This document shows positions 24,567 to 33,748 of a stretch of DNA of 64,000 nt, piece by piece (the stretch's first letter is position 1; every line of letters begins with the position of its first letter). Position numbers and translations under genes: made by a program. The stretch is from contig CATOTG010000006.1 in the NCBI GenBank assembly GCA_951813015.1, positions 186,001 through 250,000 on the forward strand, written 5' to 3'. The notes beneath the pieces are model-generated. The model did no database searches, was not told where the DNA came from, and was given only the letters and a program-made list of their open reading frames with translations. Source of the DNA: an uncultured Thermoanaerobaculia bacterium. Lineage in GTDB: Bacteria; Acidobacteriota; Thermoanaerobaculia; Multivoradales; Multivoraceae.

Positions 24567-27394
24567 CCGCCGCCTCCGGCAACCCCCGCCCGGTCGCCTT
24601 CGAAGCGTTCGGGCCGGTGCAGGTCGTAGATCACGATCGCTTCCGCCGCATGATCGGCGGCCGGATCCGCCCGGCGCGCGACCGCGATCGCGCGGTCGCG
24701 GGCATTGTCGTCCGGCTTGTACTTCGCATGGAGGGCCTGGTGCCGGCCGGCCGCCTCGCGGTCACCGAGTTGGGAGTGGATCAGACCCAGGTTGTAGTGC
24801 GCGGTCACGTTCTCCGGGTCGATCCCGAGTCCGCGCTCGAACGACTCCCGCGCTTCATTGAGCCGTGCCGCCCGCGCATCGGCCCGGGCCGGCCCCCGCT
24901 CCCGCTTGGCGCGCTCGAACAGGGCCAGGCCGAGCTGGTTCCGGAGCCGTACGTCGCGGCTGAAGTCGAAGCCGCGTCGCCGCATCTCCTCGCTGTCGGC
25001 CTCGAGGATCGAGCGGAAGTTCGCGATCGCCTCGTCCACGGCGCCGTTCTGGAAGTTGACCAGCCCGGAGAACCAGGCCACCGACCACGGCGGAGCCGGC
25101 GGGTCGAAGGCGGCGGCCCGCTCGAGCGCCGCGATCGCGTCGTCGCTGACCGTGCCCTGGGCCAGGTAGACGCGGGCGAGGTTGAGCGGGCCGTCGGGAC
25201 GGCCCAGTTCCTCGACGCGGGTGAAGGCCTCGATCGCCTGCCGCAACTCGCCCCGCCCCGTGCCGCCCTTGCGCAGCAGGCCGATGCCGTAGTCGTTCCA
25301 GCGCTGCCACTCGGGCTTTGCCGGCTGCCGGACCGGTGAGGCGGACACGTCGCCACGGCCGACCGGGAAGGTCACCGAGTCCCGGGCCAGGTCGAGGATC
25401 GGCAGCTCATTGACCGTCTCATCGCCGTAGATGTAGCGCAGGTACGTCGTGTCGAACTTGCGGTAGCGCAGCGCCGCCTCGACGGTCAGGCTGCCGGCGG
25501 CCGCTTCCGGCGGCACTTCCAGCCGGTAGTGGACCACGTCCCCCGCCCCCGGCGGGATCTGGTGGTTGTAGAGGGGCACGAAGATGTCCTCGGCATTGCG
25601 GCGGTCGATCCGCGCGCCCTCGCGGTCGAGCATGTAGACGTTGACGAAGTGCGACCAGGGGTCGACCCGGTTGCCCTCGCCCAATCCCCCGCTGCGCCCG
25701 ACCAGCCGACCGCGGTCGTCGCGCACCACGACATCGAGCCAGAGCTGGTTGGAGTCCGCCGTGCCCTGGGTCAGGTGATGTCCGAGCTCCAGGGTGCGTA
25801 CCACGACCTCCAGCAAGTAGTCCTCGCCCGCCTCGAGTGCCGGGATCCCGGGGCGCACCGGCGCGATCAGCTCGTCCTCGATCGAGCCGCCGGGCTTGAC
25901 GCCGAAGATGTCGACGTCGACCACGCCCTCGTTGAACTCGCGGTGCGCCTCGATCACCCAGTCCGGGAAGTCGAGCAGATGGGGAATGGCGGTGTTCGCG
26001 GAGGGGAACAGGTGGTCGTGCACCTGGGTCAAGGTCGGCTCGTCGCTCTCCGGAAAACGGCGGGCGCCGAAGTCCTCCGACGGCAACAGCTCCATGTGGC
26101 AGCCGTTGCAGTCCGGCTCCGCCTTCGGCGGGTAATAGAAGCTCGCCACGCCGTGCCCCGACACGCCCGAAAGCAGGTGCGAGTCGTAGTGGTTCTGCCC
26201 GCGGAGGAACTTGTAGTGGTTCAGTTCCTCGGGCAGGTGGACCTTGTGGCAGCTGCCGCAGAACTCCGACGTCGCGTGGAGCGGCTTGAGGAAGGTGCGC
26301 TTGTGCAGCTCGGGCTTCGCCTTGACCAGCTGGTGGTTGACGAACTTGAGGAACGGCGAATCCGCGAAGGCGAACGGGTAGTGCTCCGGCTCCTCGATCG
26401 TGTAGTCGGCGTTGCCGCGCGGACTGTTCACGTGGGTGATCGAGTGACAGGACGTGCAGGTGAGCCCTGCCTGGGCCGCCGGCGATTCGACGTCGAAGTC
26501 CGGGTCGTCGAAGGCGCCCGAGAAGAAGATCACCGGGTCGTGGCAGCCGGCGCAGAAGCGCGACGCCTGCACGTCGCCCGAACGCTCGTACGCCTTCTCG
26601 CGCGTCTGCTGGACCGAGAAGCTGTAGATCGGGTTGTTGAAGGAGCTCAACCGGTGCGCGCTGTAGGCCCAGCGGCCGTGGATGTCGGCGTGGCAGTCCG
26701 CGCAGTAGGCGTCGTTGTTCAGCGCCCGCTCCGGAATGAAGCCGCCGCTCGCCGTTCGGGCCAGCGAGGGGAAGAAGTACTCCTCGCCCGAGTCCGGCCC
26801 TTCCACGTTCCAGGCCCTCGGATCCTGGAACTGCAGCACCAGGGCGACTCCGACGAGGACCACGGCGGCGACCGCGACGCGCGCTCCGATCCGCCAGTTG
26901 ATTCGCCTGCCGGCCAGCCGGTGCAGCACGAACAGCCAGGCCGCCACCAGCGGCGCCAGAACGTGGAGCCAGTAGGCCACGCCCCGGACCGCCGGGTCGT
27001 TCACCGTGATGACCCCTTCGATCCGCGTCAGCACGATGCCGCTGAACAGCAGCACGACCGCTGTTGCGAACAGTGCGTAGCCGACCCTCACCGCGCGCCG
27101 GTTCGGTCGATTCCGCGTGTTGCGCATGTGCGCCAGACCGAACCAGATCACCGGCACGACGAACAATCCCCCCACCGCCAGGTGGAGCAGGAACATCGAG
27201 ATGTAGAACCAGTTCTGGTACGTCTGACCGGTCGCCGCTTCCGCGACGCGGACGCCCGACAGGTAGAACGAGTTCACCGCCAGCAAGGCGAACAGACCGA
27301 AGACCACCCAAAGGAGCGGCTTCAGCCTCGGCCCGATCGCCGGTCGGTAACGCCGGCGAGCGGGCCGCTTCCCGCGGCCCGCGCTTGTCGTCAC
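24563..27394 (-). CDS. membrane multihaem c-type cytochrome with TPR domain
   Basis: A 943-residue protein combining three modules. The N-terminal 190 residues hold about five membrane helices, resembling a cytochrome b561-like anchor. The periplasmic part has five CXXCH haem sites: CADCH (~231), CAGCH (~280), CTSCH (~312), CGSCH (~378) and CNGCH (~429). A beta-rich region follows, then TPR repeats from about residue 700 ('AHYNLGLIHSQLGDREAAGRH'). It likely carries electrons between quinone and periplasmic acceptors, but no catalytic domain is visible. The GTG start overlaps the PBP stop (GTGA) and its stop overlaps the CRTAC1 start. Confidence 0.87.
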   Translation of the reverse strand: MTTSAGRGKRPARRRYRPAIGPRLKPLLWVVFGLFALLAVNSFYLSGVRVAEAATGQTYQNWFYISMFLLHLAVGGLFVVPVIWFGLAHMRNTRNRPNRRAVRVGYALFATAVVLLFSGIVLTRIEGVITVNDPAVRGVAYWLHVLAPLVAAWLFVLHRLAGRRINWRIGARVAVAAVVLVGVALVLQFQDPRAWNVEGPDSGEEYFFPSLARTASGGFIPERALNNDAYCADCHADIHGRWAYSAHRLSSFNNPIYSFSVQQTREKAYERSGDVQASRFCAGCHDPVIFFSGAFDDPDFDVESPAAQAGLTCTSCHSITHVNSPRGNADYTIEEPEHYPFAFADSPFLKFVNHQLVKAKPELHKRTFLKPLHATSEFCGSCHKVHLPEELNHYKFLRGQNHYDSHLLSGVSGHGVASFYYPPKAEPDCNGCHMELLPSEDFGARRFPESDEPTLTQVHDHLFPSANTAIPHLLDFPDWVIEAHREFNEGVVDVDIFGVKPGGSIEDELIAPVRPGIPALEAGEDYLLEVVVRTLELGHHLTQGTADSNQLWLDVVVRDDRGRLVGRSGGLGEGNRVDPWSHFVNVYMLDREGARIDRRNAEDIFVPLYNHQIPPGAGDVVHYRLEVPPEAAAGSLTVEAALRYRKFDTTYLRYIYGDETVNELPILDLARDSVTFPVGRGDVSASPVRQPAKPEWQRWNDYGIGLLRKGGTGRGELRQAIEAFTRVEELGRPDGPLNLARVYLAQGTVSDDAIAALERAAAFDPPAPPWSVAWFSGLVNFQNGAVDEAIANFRSILEADSEEMRRRGFDFSRDVRLRNQLGLALFERAKRERGPARADARAARLNEARESFERGLGIDPENVTAHYNLGLIHSQLGDREAAGRHQALHAKYKPDDNARDRAIAVARRADPAADHAAEAIVIYDLHRPERFEGDRAGVAGGGG

Positions 27395-29304
27395 TTGCTG
27401 GCTCCGGTCGCCGCGGTCAGCCGTGGCGGCCCTCCGGATGCGCCCTCGATCTCCTCGCCGACCAGCCTGTCGAGCGCCTGCAGCAGCCGGAACGTCACGG
27501 CGTAGCCGGCGCGACGCACTCGCCTCGACGTCGGCTGACCGGTGACCCGCACCGCGAAGGCGTACCGGGGCGGCCGCTCCTCGTCCGAAGGGAAGAAGCC
27601 GACATAGTTCACGTGGAAGGGCTTGTCCGGGTCGCGCGCCGTACCCGTCTTCATCGCCACCTGGAGCCGCTTCGGCGCCACCCGGTTCGCCGTGCCGCCC
27701 GGCAACACGACGGCGCGCATCGACTCGTGCAGCACCGGCAACCAGGTCGGATCGAGCACCCGAACACCCTGTCGCGGTCCGTCACCGACCGGTGTCCGCG
27801 GCGAGATCCCGAGCAGTCCATCCGCCTGCAGGACGAAGTTCGGCTGGCGACGGCGGCCGTCGGAGAGAGTGGCGGCGAACAGGGCCGCCCCCAACGGCGT
27901 GATCGAAGCTTCGTCCAGACCGATCGAGAGATCGCCCAGTTGCTTGCCGGGCTGCCGGTACTCATGCACCACGCCGACGGCGTTCCTCGGCACCGGTTCG
28001 CCGTTTCGCCCCCCGATGACGAAGCCGTAACGTTCGTACTCCTCGACGAGCGCACGGTCGCCGACATCGATCGCCAGCCTGGCGAAGGCGACGTTGCAGC
28101 TACTGGCCATCGCATCGGAAAGGCCCCGGAGCCGGCCGTTGATCGCGCTGCAGTAGAGCCGCTCACCGTCCATCAGCACCGAGCCGCGGCAGGTCATCTC
28201 GGCGATCTTCTGGTCGGGATCGAATCCGGCCCGCATCGTCGCGGTCGTCGTGATCAGCTTGGCGATCGACGCGGGTTCCCGGGGGTCGAGGACGCTGTCG
28301 CCGTTCGACCGCCACCGGCGGCTCCGGCTGCGGTTGCTCACCGCGGCCAAAACGGCGCCCGAGGGAATCTCCAGGATCGCGATCGCTCCCTCTTCCTGGC
28401 CCAGCGCCGTGTCCGCCGCCTCGCTCCAGGCCCGATCGATCGTCAGCCGCAGCGCCCGCGCACCGGCGGCGTCGCTCATCGCCCCTGGTCCGGCGGCGGC
28501 CAGGCCGGGAGGCTGGAGGGCGGGCGGCAGCAGGTCGGTCGCCAGCTCGACCGGCACGAGACCCGCGGGCAGATCCTCCTCCAGCGTCAGCGACCGGTCG
28601 TCGCCGATCGATCCCAGCGGCCGGCCCCGCCGGTCGAAGAGCAATTGCTGCACCCCCGAGGCGTCGACCTGTTGCGCCCGGCGCAGACGCCGCTCGAACG
28701 CCGACGCGAGAGGTTGTTCGAACGAGGCCAGGTCGGGCTCTGATCCCCCGCCGGCTGCCTCGCGCGTCTGCTTCGCCGACCCCGCCTGCGAGTCGCCGTG
28801 GGCCGCGTCCGGCGCCGATTCTCCGGCGCCAGCTTCCGCCGGAGCCTGGGCGTCGACTGCGCGGTTCAGGCCGAGCTCCACCCGGGCCGCGGCCAGCAGG
28901 GCGGGAGGGAGATGCGCCGCGTGGTCCTCGTAGAGCGTCGCCACTTCCCGCCACCGGCCCTCGCCGGCCGCCTGCCGGGCGGCCAGGCTGAGAAGTCCGG
29001 GGGCCCGACGGGCGAGTCGCTCGAAGCCCTGGCCGGCCGTTGCCGCGTCCGCCAGCGTCAGTTCAAGCCGCGCCTGGCCGAGCTGTCGCTGAACCCGCCA
29101 CGCCGAGAAAGCAGCAACGACGAGAACTGCCAGCAGCGCCGCCTGAACCCGGCGGCGCGGCGGCCACAGCGCGCGCAAGACCTCGCGGAGAGGGATCCCT
29201 GAACGCGGACCCACGGTGACGACCCGGTCGACCCGGCCGCGCGGCGCACGTCTGCCGGCGCCTTCTTTCGCGCCGTGTTCAACGCTGTTGGGTGTACCGC
29301 TCAT
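27391..29304 (-). CDS. penicillin-binding transpeptidase-domain protein with divergent N-terminus
   Basis: Membrane-bound serine transpeptidase-like protein, 637 residues. A transmembrane helix lies near residue 58, followed by a helical, TPR-like stretch and an Ala/Gly-rich linker in place of the usual PBP dimerisation domain. The catalytic domain has all motifs: SIAK (Ser346), SCN (Ser402) and KTG (Lys552). 'TLSDGRRRQPNFV' and 'YVGFFPSDEERPPRYAFAV' fit FtsI/MrdA-type domains. The ATG at 29304 is 23 nt after the sulfatase stop; an in-frame extension into the sulfatase gene is disregarded. Coupling with a cytochrome gene is unusual. Confidence 0.87.
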   Translation of the reverse strand: MSGTPNSVEHGAKEGAGRRAPRGRVDRVVTVGPRSGIPLREVLRALWPPRRRVQAALLAVLVVAAFSAWRVQRQLGQARLELTLADAATAGQGFERLARRAPGLLSLAARQAAGEGRWREVATLYEDHAAHLPPALLAAARVELGLNRAVDAQAPAEAGAGESAPDAAHGDSQAGSAKQTREAAGGGSEPDLASFEQPLASAFERRLRRAQQVDASGVQQLLFDRRGRPLGSIGDDRSLTLEEDLPAGLVPVELATDLLPPALQPPGLAAAGPGAMSDAAGARALRLTIDRAWSEAADTALGQEEGAIAILEIPSGAVLAAVSNRSRSRRWRSNGDSVLDPREPASIAKLITTTATMRAGFDPDQKIAEMTCRGSVLMDGERLYCSAINGRLRGLSDAMASSCNVAFARLAIDVGDRALVEEYERYGFVIGGRNGEPVPRNAVGVVHEYRQPGKQLGDLSIGLDEASITPLGAALFAATLSDGRRRQPNFVLQADGLLGISPRTPVGDGPRQGVRVLDPTWLPVLHESMRAVVLPGGTANRVAPKRLQVAMKTGTARDPDKPFHVNYVGFFPSDEERPPRYAFAVRVTGQPTSRRVRRAGYAVTFRLLQALDRLVGEEIEGASGGPPRLTAATGASK

Positions 29305-29327
29305 GTTCCAGCAGCGCAGCCGCCGAC

Positions 29328-30899
29328 TCAGAATACCAACTGCACCCACTCGCCATCGATCTCGGTGATCGTGGACCGGACGCCGGGCAGGATCTGCTCG
29401 CTCGCCAGCGTGGCTCGCCAACCGTCGAGCTCCGCTTCCAGGCGAGCGACGATCTCAGGCTGCCCTTCCGCCAGGTTGTCGACCTCGCCGACATCCGCTT
29501 CAAGGTCGTACAGGAAGGTGACCTGGCCGTGGGGCGAGTCGGTCGCCCAGCCACCCTCGGGCGGCTCGAGGCGGCCGTCCCGGCGCAGGTTCTCGGGGCG
29601 CAAGTCCGTGCGGTTCAACTTGATCAGCTTGTACCGGGCGTCGCGGATCGCCAGGTTCGGGCCGGCCCGCCAGTACAGGTACTCGTGCGGCGCGCCATCG
29701 GCCTCCCCGGTCAGGTAGGGCAGCAGGTTCACGCTGTCTTCGGTCTCCGTCTCGTCCCCCGCCGCGGCGGTGAAGGTCGCCATGTAGTCAAGGGTGATCA
29801 CCGGATCGTCGAACGTCTGCCCGCCCTGGATCCCTTCCGGCCAACTGATGATGAAGGGGACGCGCACGCCGCCTTCGTGGTGATAGCGCTTGAAGCCGAA
29901 CAGCGGTCCGTTCGAGCAGGCGTGGCCGATGTAGCCGGCGCAGCCGTTGTCGCTGGCGAAGGCAATCAGCGTGTTCTCGTACACGCCCTGCGCCTTCAGC
30001 GTCTCGACCACGCGGCGCACGCTCTCGTCGAGCGACGCGACCATCGCCGCGTAGACCCGCGTGCGCGGATCCTCGATGTGGCGGTACCCGTCGAGGTACT
30101 CGGCCGTGGCCTGGAGCGGCGTGTGCGGCGTCGTGTGGCTGAGGTAGAGGAAGAAGGGCTCTTCCCCGCCCGCGCTGCGCTCGATGAAGCGAGTCGCCTC
30201 GTCGGTGAACACGTCCGTCAGGTAGCGCTCGACCTTCTCCTCCGCAAAGCCGCGCAGGACCTTGTTCCGCCGCTGTGTCGGCCCCTCTTCGCCGCGAATC
30301 GAGCCGTACTCGACGCCGGGCAGCCTGGAGTCGATGAAGGTGCTGCCGCCTTCGAGCACACCGAAGTACTCGTCGAACCCGCGGCTCATCGGATGGTGGG
30401 GATCCGGGTGGCCCAGGTGCCACTTGCCGATCATCCCGGTGCGGTAGCCCAGCGCCTTCAGCCGGTCGGCCAGGGTCGCCTCCTCGAGGCTCAACCCGGC
30501 GCCCACGTCCCGGCCCGCCGGGTTGAACTCCCAGCCGTGACGCTGCTGGTGGCGCCCGGTAATCAGCCCCGCGCGCGACGGGCTGCACACCGGATGGCTG
30601 ACGTAGCCAGCCGTGAACAGAACGCCGCTCGCCGCCAGCGCGTCGATGTGCGGGGTCGAGATGATCTCGCTGCCGTAGATGCCGATGTCGCCGTAGCCGA
30701 GATCGTCCGCGAGGATGAGAACGATGTTGGGCGGACCAGCGCCGGCATCCTCCGCGGGGGCATCGGCGTCGGGCGCGGCGCACGCGGCCAGGATGGCTGC
30801 CGCTGCGAACACCGCGGTGAGGCGAATCGTCGTCACTGGCAGGGAACGACTCTGTTCCCGCGCATCAGCGCGGCGCGGACGCCGCGACTCGTGTTGCAT
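29328..30899 (-). CDS. sulfatase lipoprotein (arylsulfatase family)
   Basis: Type I sulfatase of 523 residues, exported and lipidated. The lipobox 'ILAAC' lies near residue 39. The core starts 'PNIVLILADDLGYGDIGIYG', giving the metal-binding Asp pair. The formylglycine site is CSPSR with Cys105 (C-x-P-x-R), which needs an anaerobic or copper FGE-type maturase. Later 'GKWHLGHPD' and 'PFFLYLSHTTPH' are family motifs. The ATG at 30899 has GGAGGGAGG six bases upstream; a GTG at 30836 would give a more normal signal length. Substrate (sulfated polysaccharide or aryl sulfate) unknown. Confidence 0.92.
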   Translation of the reverse strand: MQHESRRPRRADAREQSRSLPVTTIRLTAVFAAAAILAACAAPDADAPAEDAGAGPPNIVLILADDLGYGDIGIYGSEIISTPHIDALAASGVLFTAGYVSHPVCSPSRAGLITGRHQQRHGWEFNPAGRDVGAGLSLEEATLADRLKALGYRTGMIGKWHLGHPDPHHPMSRGFDEYFGVLEGGSTFIDSRLPGVEYGSIRGEEGPTQRRNKVLRGFAEEKVERYLTDVFTDEATRFIERSAGGEEPFFLYLSHTTPHTPLQATAEYLDGYRHIEDPRTRVYAAMVASLDESVRRVVETLKAQGVYENTLIAFASDNGCAGYIGHACSNGPLFGFKRYHHEGGVRVPFIISWPEGIQGGQTFDDPVITLDYMATFTAAAGDETETEDSVNLLPYLTGEADGAPHEYLYWRAGPNLAIRDARYKLIKLNRTDLRPENLRRDGRLEPPEGGWATDSPHGQVTFLYDLEADVGEVDNLAEGQPEIVARLEAELDGWRATLASEQILPGVRSTITEIDGEWVQLVF

Positions 30900-30979
30900 C
30901 TCGAACCTCCCTCCTGGAACCACCGACCTGGAATCGTATGCCACCCGAAGGACACGCTTGGGCTACGCTCCGCGCTGCC

Positions 30980-32176
30980 ATGACGTCCGAAGCCGCAGGC
31001 CAACCGGCGCCTCCCGATCTGCCGGCCTCGGTGCACCGACTCGAACTCGACGAACGCGAGGTCTTCCTGGTCGGCACCGCGCACGTGTCGCCGCAGAGCG
31101 TCCGCGACACGAAGGAAGCGATCGAGACACTCGAACCCGACACCGTCTGCGTCGAACTCTGCGAGGCCCGCTACCAGAATCTGGAGAACCAGGATTCCTG
31201 GCGCAAGCTGGACATCTTCCAGGTCCTGCGCGAGGGCAAGGCGGCGCTCCTGCTCAGCTCCTTCCTGATGCACTCCTTCCAGCGGCGCATCGCCCAGCGT
31301 TTCGGCATCGAGCCCGGCGCCGAGATGCGCGAGGCGATCGCCCGGGCCCGCGCACGCGGCGCCCGCCTCGAGCTGATCGATCGCGACATCCAGATCTCGC
31401 TGAAGCGCACCTGGTCCTCGCTCGGCTTCTGGCAGCGGACGAAGGTGATGACCCAGCTGGTCGGCAGCGCCTTCGTCGGCGACGACCTGAAGGAGGAGGA
31501 CATCGAGAAGCTCCGTGACACCGGCAACCTGACCGACCTGATGTCCGCCCTCGCGGAGGCCTTGCCCAGCGTCAAGGACACCCTGATCGACGAACGGGAC
31601 GCCTACATGGCCGAGAAGCTGCGCCAGTCGGCCGGCCCGCGCACGGTCGCCGTCGTGGGCGCCGGGCACCTGCCCGGCATCACGAGTCTCGCCGACGCTG
31701 AGTGCGACATCGAGGAACTCGAGACGGTGCCGGAGCCGCCGCTCTGGCCGCGCATCGTCAAGTGGGCCTTGCCGATCGTCATCATCGCGCTTCTCGCCTA
31801 CGGCTTCATTCAGGGAGGGGCAGAGCGTGGTGTCGAAACAATCTACCTCTGGATACTGATCAACGGGAGTCTGTCCGCCCTCGGAGCTGCCATCGCGCTG
31901 GGGCATCCTCTGACCATCCTGTCTGCCTTTGCCGCCGCGCCCCTGACCAGCCTGAACCCGCTCATCGCCGCCGGCTGGGTCGCCGGCCTGGTGCAGGCGC
32001 TGCTCCGCCGGCCCCTGGTCGCCGACATGGAGAACCTCGCGGACAGCCTGGGATCCGCCCGCGGGTTCTGGAGCAACCGCCTCACCCGCGTGCTTCTGGT
32101 CGTCGTGCTGAGCAACCTTGGCAGCGTGCTGGGCAGTGCGGTCGCCCTGCCCTGGATCGTCGCCCGCACGATCTGA
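30980..32176 (+). CDS. TraB/PrgY-family membrane protein
   Basis: Member of the TraB family (398 residues), named for a plasmid pheromone-shutdown protein but widespread in chromosomes with unknown role. The N-terminal half has the family hallmarks 'VFLVGTAHVSPQSVRD' (GTAH), 'DTVCVELCEARY' and 'VAVVGAGHLPGI'. About four to five membrane helices occupy the last 150 residues. The ATG at 30980 is preferred over one 42 bases upstream because family proteins begin close to it. Divergent from the sulfatase gene with only about 80 bp between. Confidence 0.88.
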   Translation: MTSEAAGQPAPPDLPASVHRLELDEREVFLVGTAHVSPQSVRDTKEAIETLEPDTVCVELCEARYQNLENQDSWRKLDIFQVLREGKAALLLSSFLMHSFQRRIAQRFGIEPGAEMREAIARARARGARLELIDRDIQISLKRTWSSLGFWQRTKVMTQLVGSAFVGDDLKEEDIEKLRDTGNLTDLMSALAEALPSVKDTLIDERDAYMAEKLRQSAGPRTVAVVGAGHLPGITSLADAECDIEELETVPEPPLWPRIVKWALPIVIIALLAYGFIQGGAERGVETIYLWILINGSLSALGAAIALGHPLTILSAFAAAPLTSLNPLIAAGWVAGLVQALLRRPLVADMENLADSLGSARGFWSNRLTRVLLVVVLSNLGSVLGSAVALPWIVARTI

Positions 32177-32405
32177 GCTTCTCCGCCCCTCTTCACAGTC
32201 GAGAAGCTGCCTCTCTGTCGGCGCGCCGGCCGCCAGGCTGGCTCCCCTTCAGGGCTCCCCGCCCCCGCAGTTCATCTGCCGCCGCCGGCTGACGTGGGCT
32301 CCCACCTCTTCGCCTCCACCTCCCTCGGCAACAAACCGTTGCATTTCGGTCGTCGCAAGATAAACTTGCCCAGCCCGCCCACCACCCGGCAGATAAGCCA
32401 CGACA

Positions 32406-33542
32406 ATGCCCAGATCACCGATCGGTACCCGCATCAAGGCGCTGCGCGAGCAGCACGGCCTCACGCAGGAAGACCTTGCCCGCGTCTTCGGCTTCAAGGA
32501 CCGCCAGACCGTCTCGGCCATCGAGGGCGGCACGCGCCGCCTGACGGCTGATGAACTGCTGCTGGTCGTGGAGAGCTTCCCCGTCTCGCTGGACTACTTC
32601 ACGGACCCCTTCCTCCTCGTCGGCGAAGGGAGATTCTCCTGGCGCCACTCGGGACTGACCGACGAGGAACTCCGCGACTACGAGCAGCGCGCCGGCCGCT
32701 GGATAGCCGCCTGGCGCCACCTGGCGCCTCAGGTTGGCGTGGCGCCTCCGCTTCTTCGCCGCTCGCTGCCGTTGCGACGGAGTTCGAGCTACGAAGCCGC
32801 CATGGAGGCAGGAGAGCGCTTCGCGGCCGAGCTCGGGATCGGTCCGACACCCGCGCAGGGCCTCGCTCGGGTCATGGAAGAGGAACTCGGGATCCTGGTC
32901 CTGATGGTGGACGCCGAGCCGGGAATCTCCGGCGCGGCCTGCCGTCTCCCGGAAGTCGACGTCGCGCTCATCGCTCGCGGAGAAGTCGCCGGTCGGCGTC
33001 ACTTCGACCTCGCCCACGAGTTGTTCCATCTCCTCACCTGGCGCGCCATGCCACCAGCCCACTCGGAGCAGGCGACGACTACCGGAGGCAGTCGGGCAGA
33101 GCAGCTCGCGAACAACTTTGCCAGCGCCCTGCTGATGCCTGCGGGCGTCATCAAGCGGTCCGGCCCGTGGTCCGGACTCGACGAGTCGGCCCTCGTCGCG
33201 CGCCTGAACCACGTAGCGGATGAACTCCACGTGACCTCGTCCGCGTTGCGCTGGCGCCTGGTCGCAGTGAAGGAACTCGGCAAGAGCGCCGCAACGTCCC
33301 TGCCCGAGGCGGCGCTCAGAAACAACGGCCGCCCGAGCGTCGAGACGAAGCACGGGACCATTCAAGCGGAGAAGCTGCCGCCCAGGTTCTCGAAACGCTT
33401 CGCGGAAGTCATGGCCCGCGCCGTTGACAAGGGACTCATCTCGCTTCGCCGCACCGCTTCTCTGCTCGAGTGTCCCGTCGAAGGTGTCGGCGACCTGTTC
33501 GCCGAACATGGCCTCAAGCTGGAGGCATCTCTCGGAAACTGA
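32406..33542 (+). CDS. XRE-family regulator with ImmA/IrrE metallopeptidase domain
   Basis: A 378-residue fusion. An XRE helix-turn-helix occupies about residues 5-62 ('IKALREQHGLTQEDLARVFG'), and an ImmA/IrrE (COG2856) zinc peptidase domain has HELFH in 'RRHFDLAHELFHLLTW' (residues ~200-215) plus the downstream 'EQLANNFASALLMP' acidic metal ligand. Such proteins cleave repressors in mobile elements or antitoxins in toxin modules. It stands at the left edge of the degraded defence island, 206 bp before the hsdM remnant, and may have controlled it. Confidence 0.9.
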   Translation: MPRSPIGTRIKALREQHGLTQEDLARVFGFKDRQTVSAIEGGTRRLTADELLLVVESFPVSLDYFTDPFLLVGEGRFSWRHSGLTDEELRDYEQRAGRWIAAWRHLAPQVGVAPPLLRRSLPLRRSSSYEAAMEAGERFAAELGIGPTPAQGLARVMEEELGILVLMVDAEPGISGAACRLPEVDVALIARGEVAGRRHFDLAHELFHLLTWRAMPPAHSEQATTTGGSRAEQLANNFASALLMPAGVIKRSGPWSGLDESALVARLNHVADELHVTSSALRWRLVAVKELGKSAATSLPEAALRNNGRPSVETKHGTIQAEKLPPRFSKRFAEVMARAVDKGLISLRRTASLLECPVEGVGDLFAEHGLKLEASLGN

Positions 33543-33748
33543 GCCACCCACTCCTTGGGGTCTGCGGTTTCCGCGGCGCCGGCCCTGCGACTCGGATCTC
33601 CCGGTCATCTCTCATCAGGTACCCCCGGACCGAGCCCCTGCGGCGTCGAAGGCAGCGCGCAGTCTCCCCGTTCACGCTCCTTTCTCGATGGTCGGCTCTG
33701 CGGGTGTGACCCGCAACACCGATCCGCTACATTCCGACCGCTCCCACC

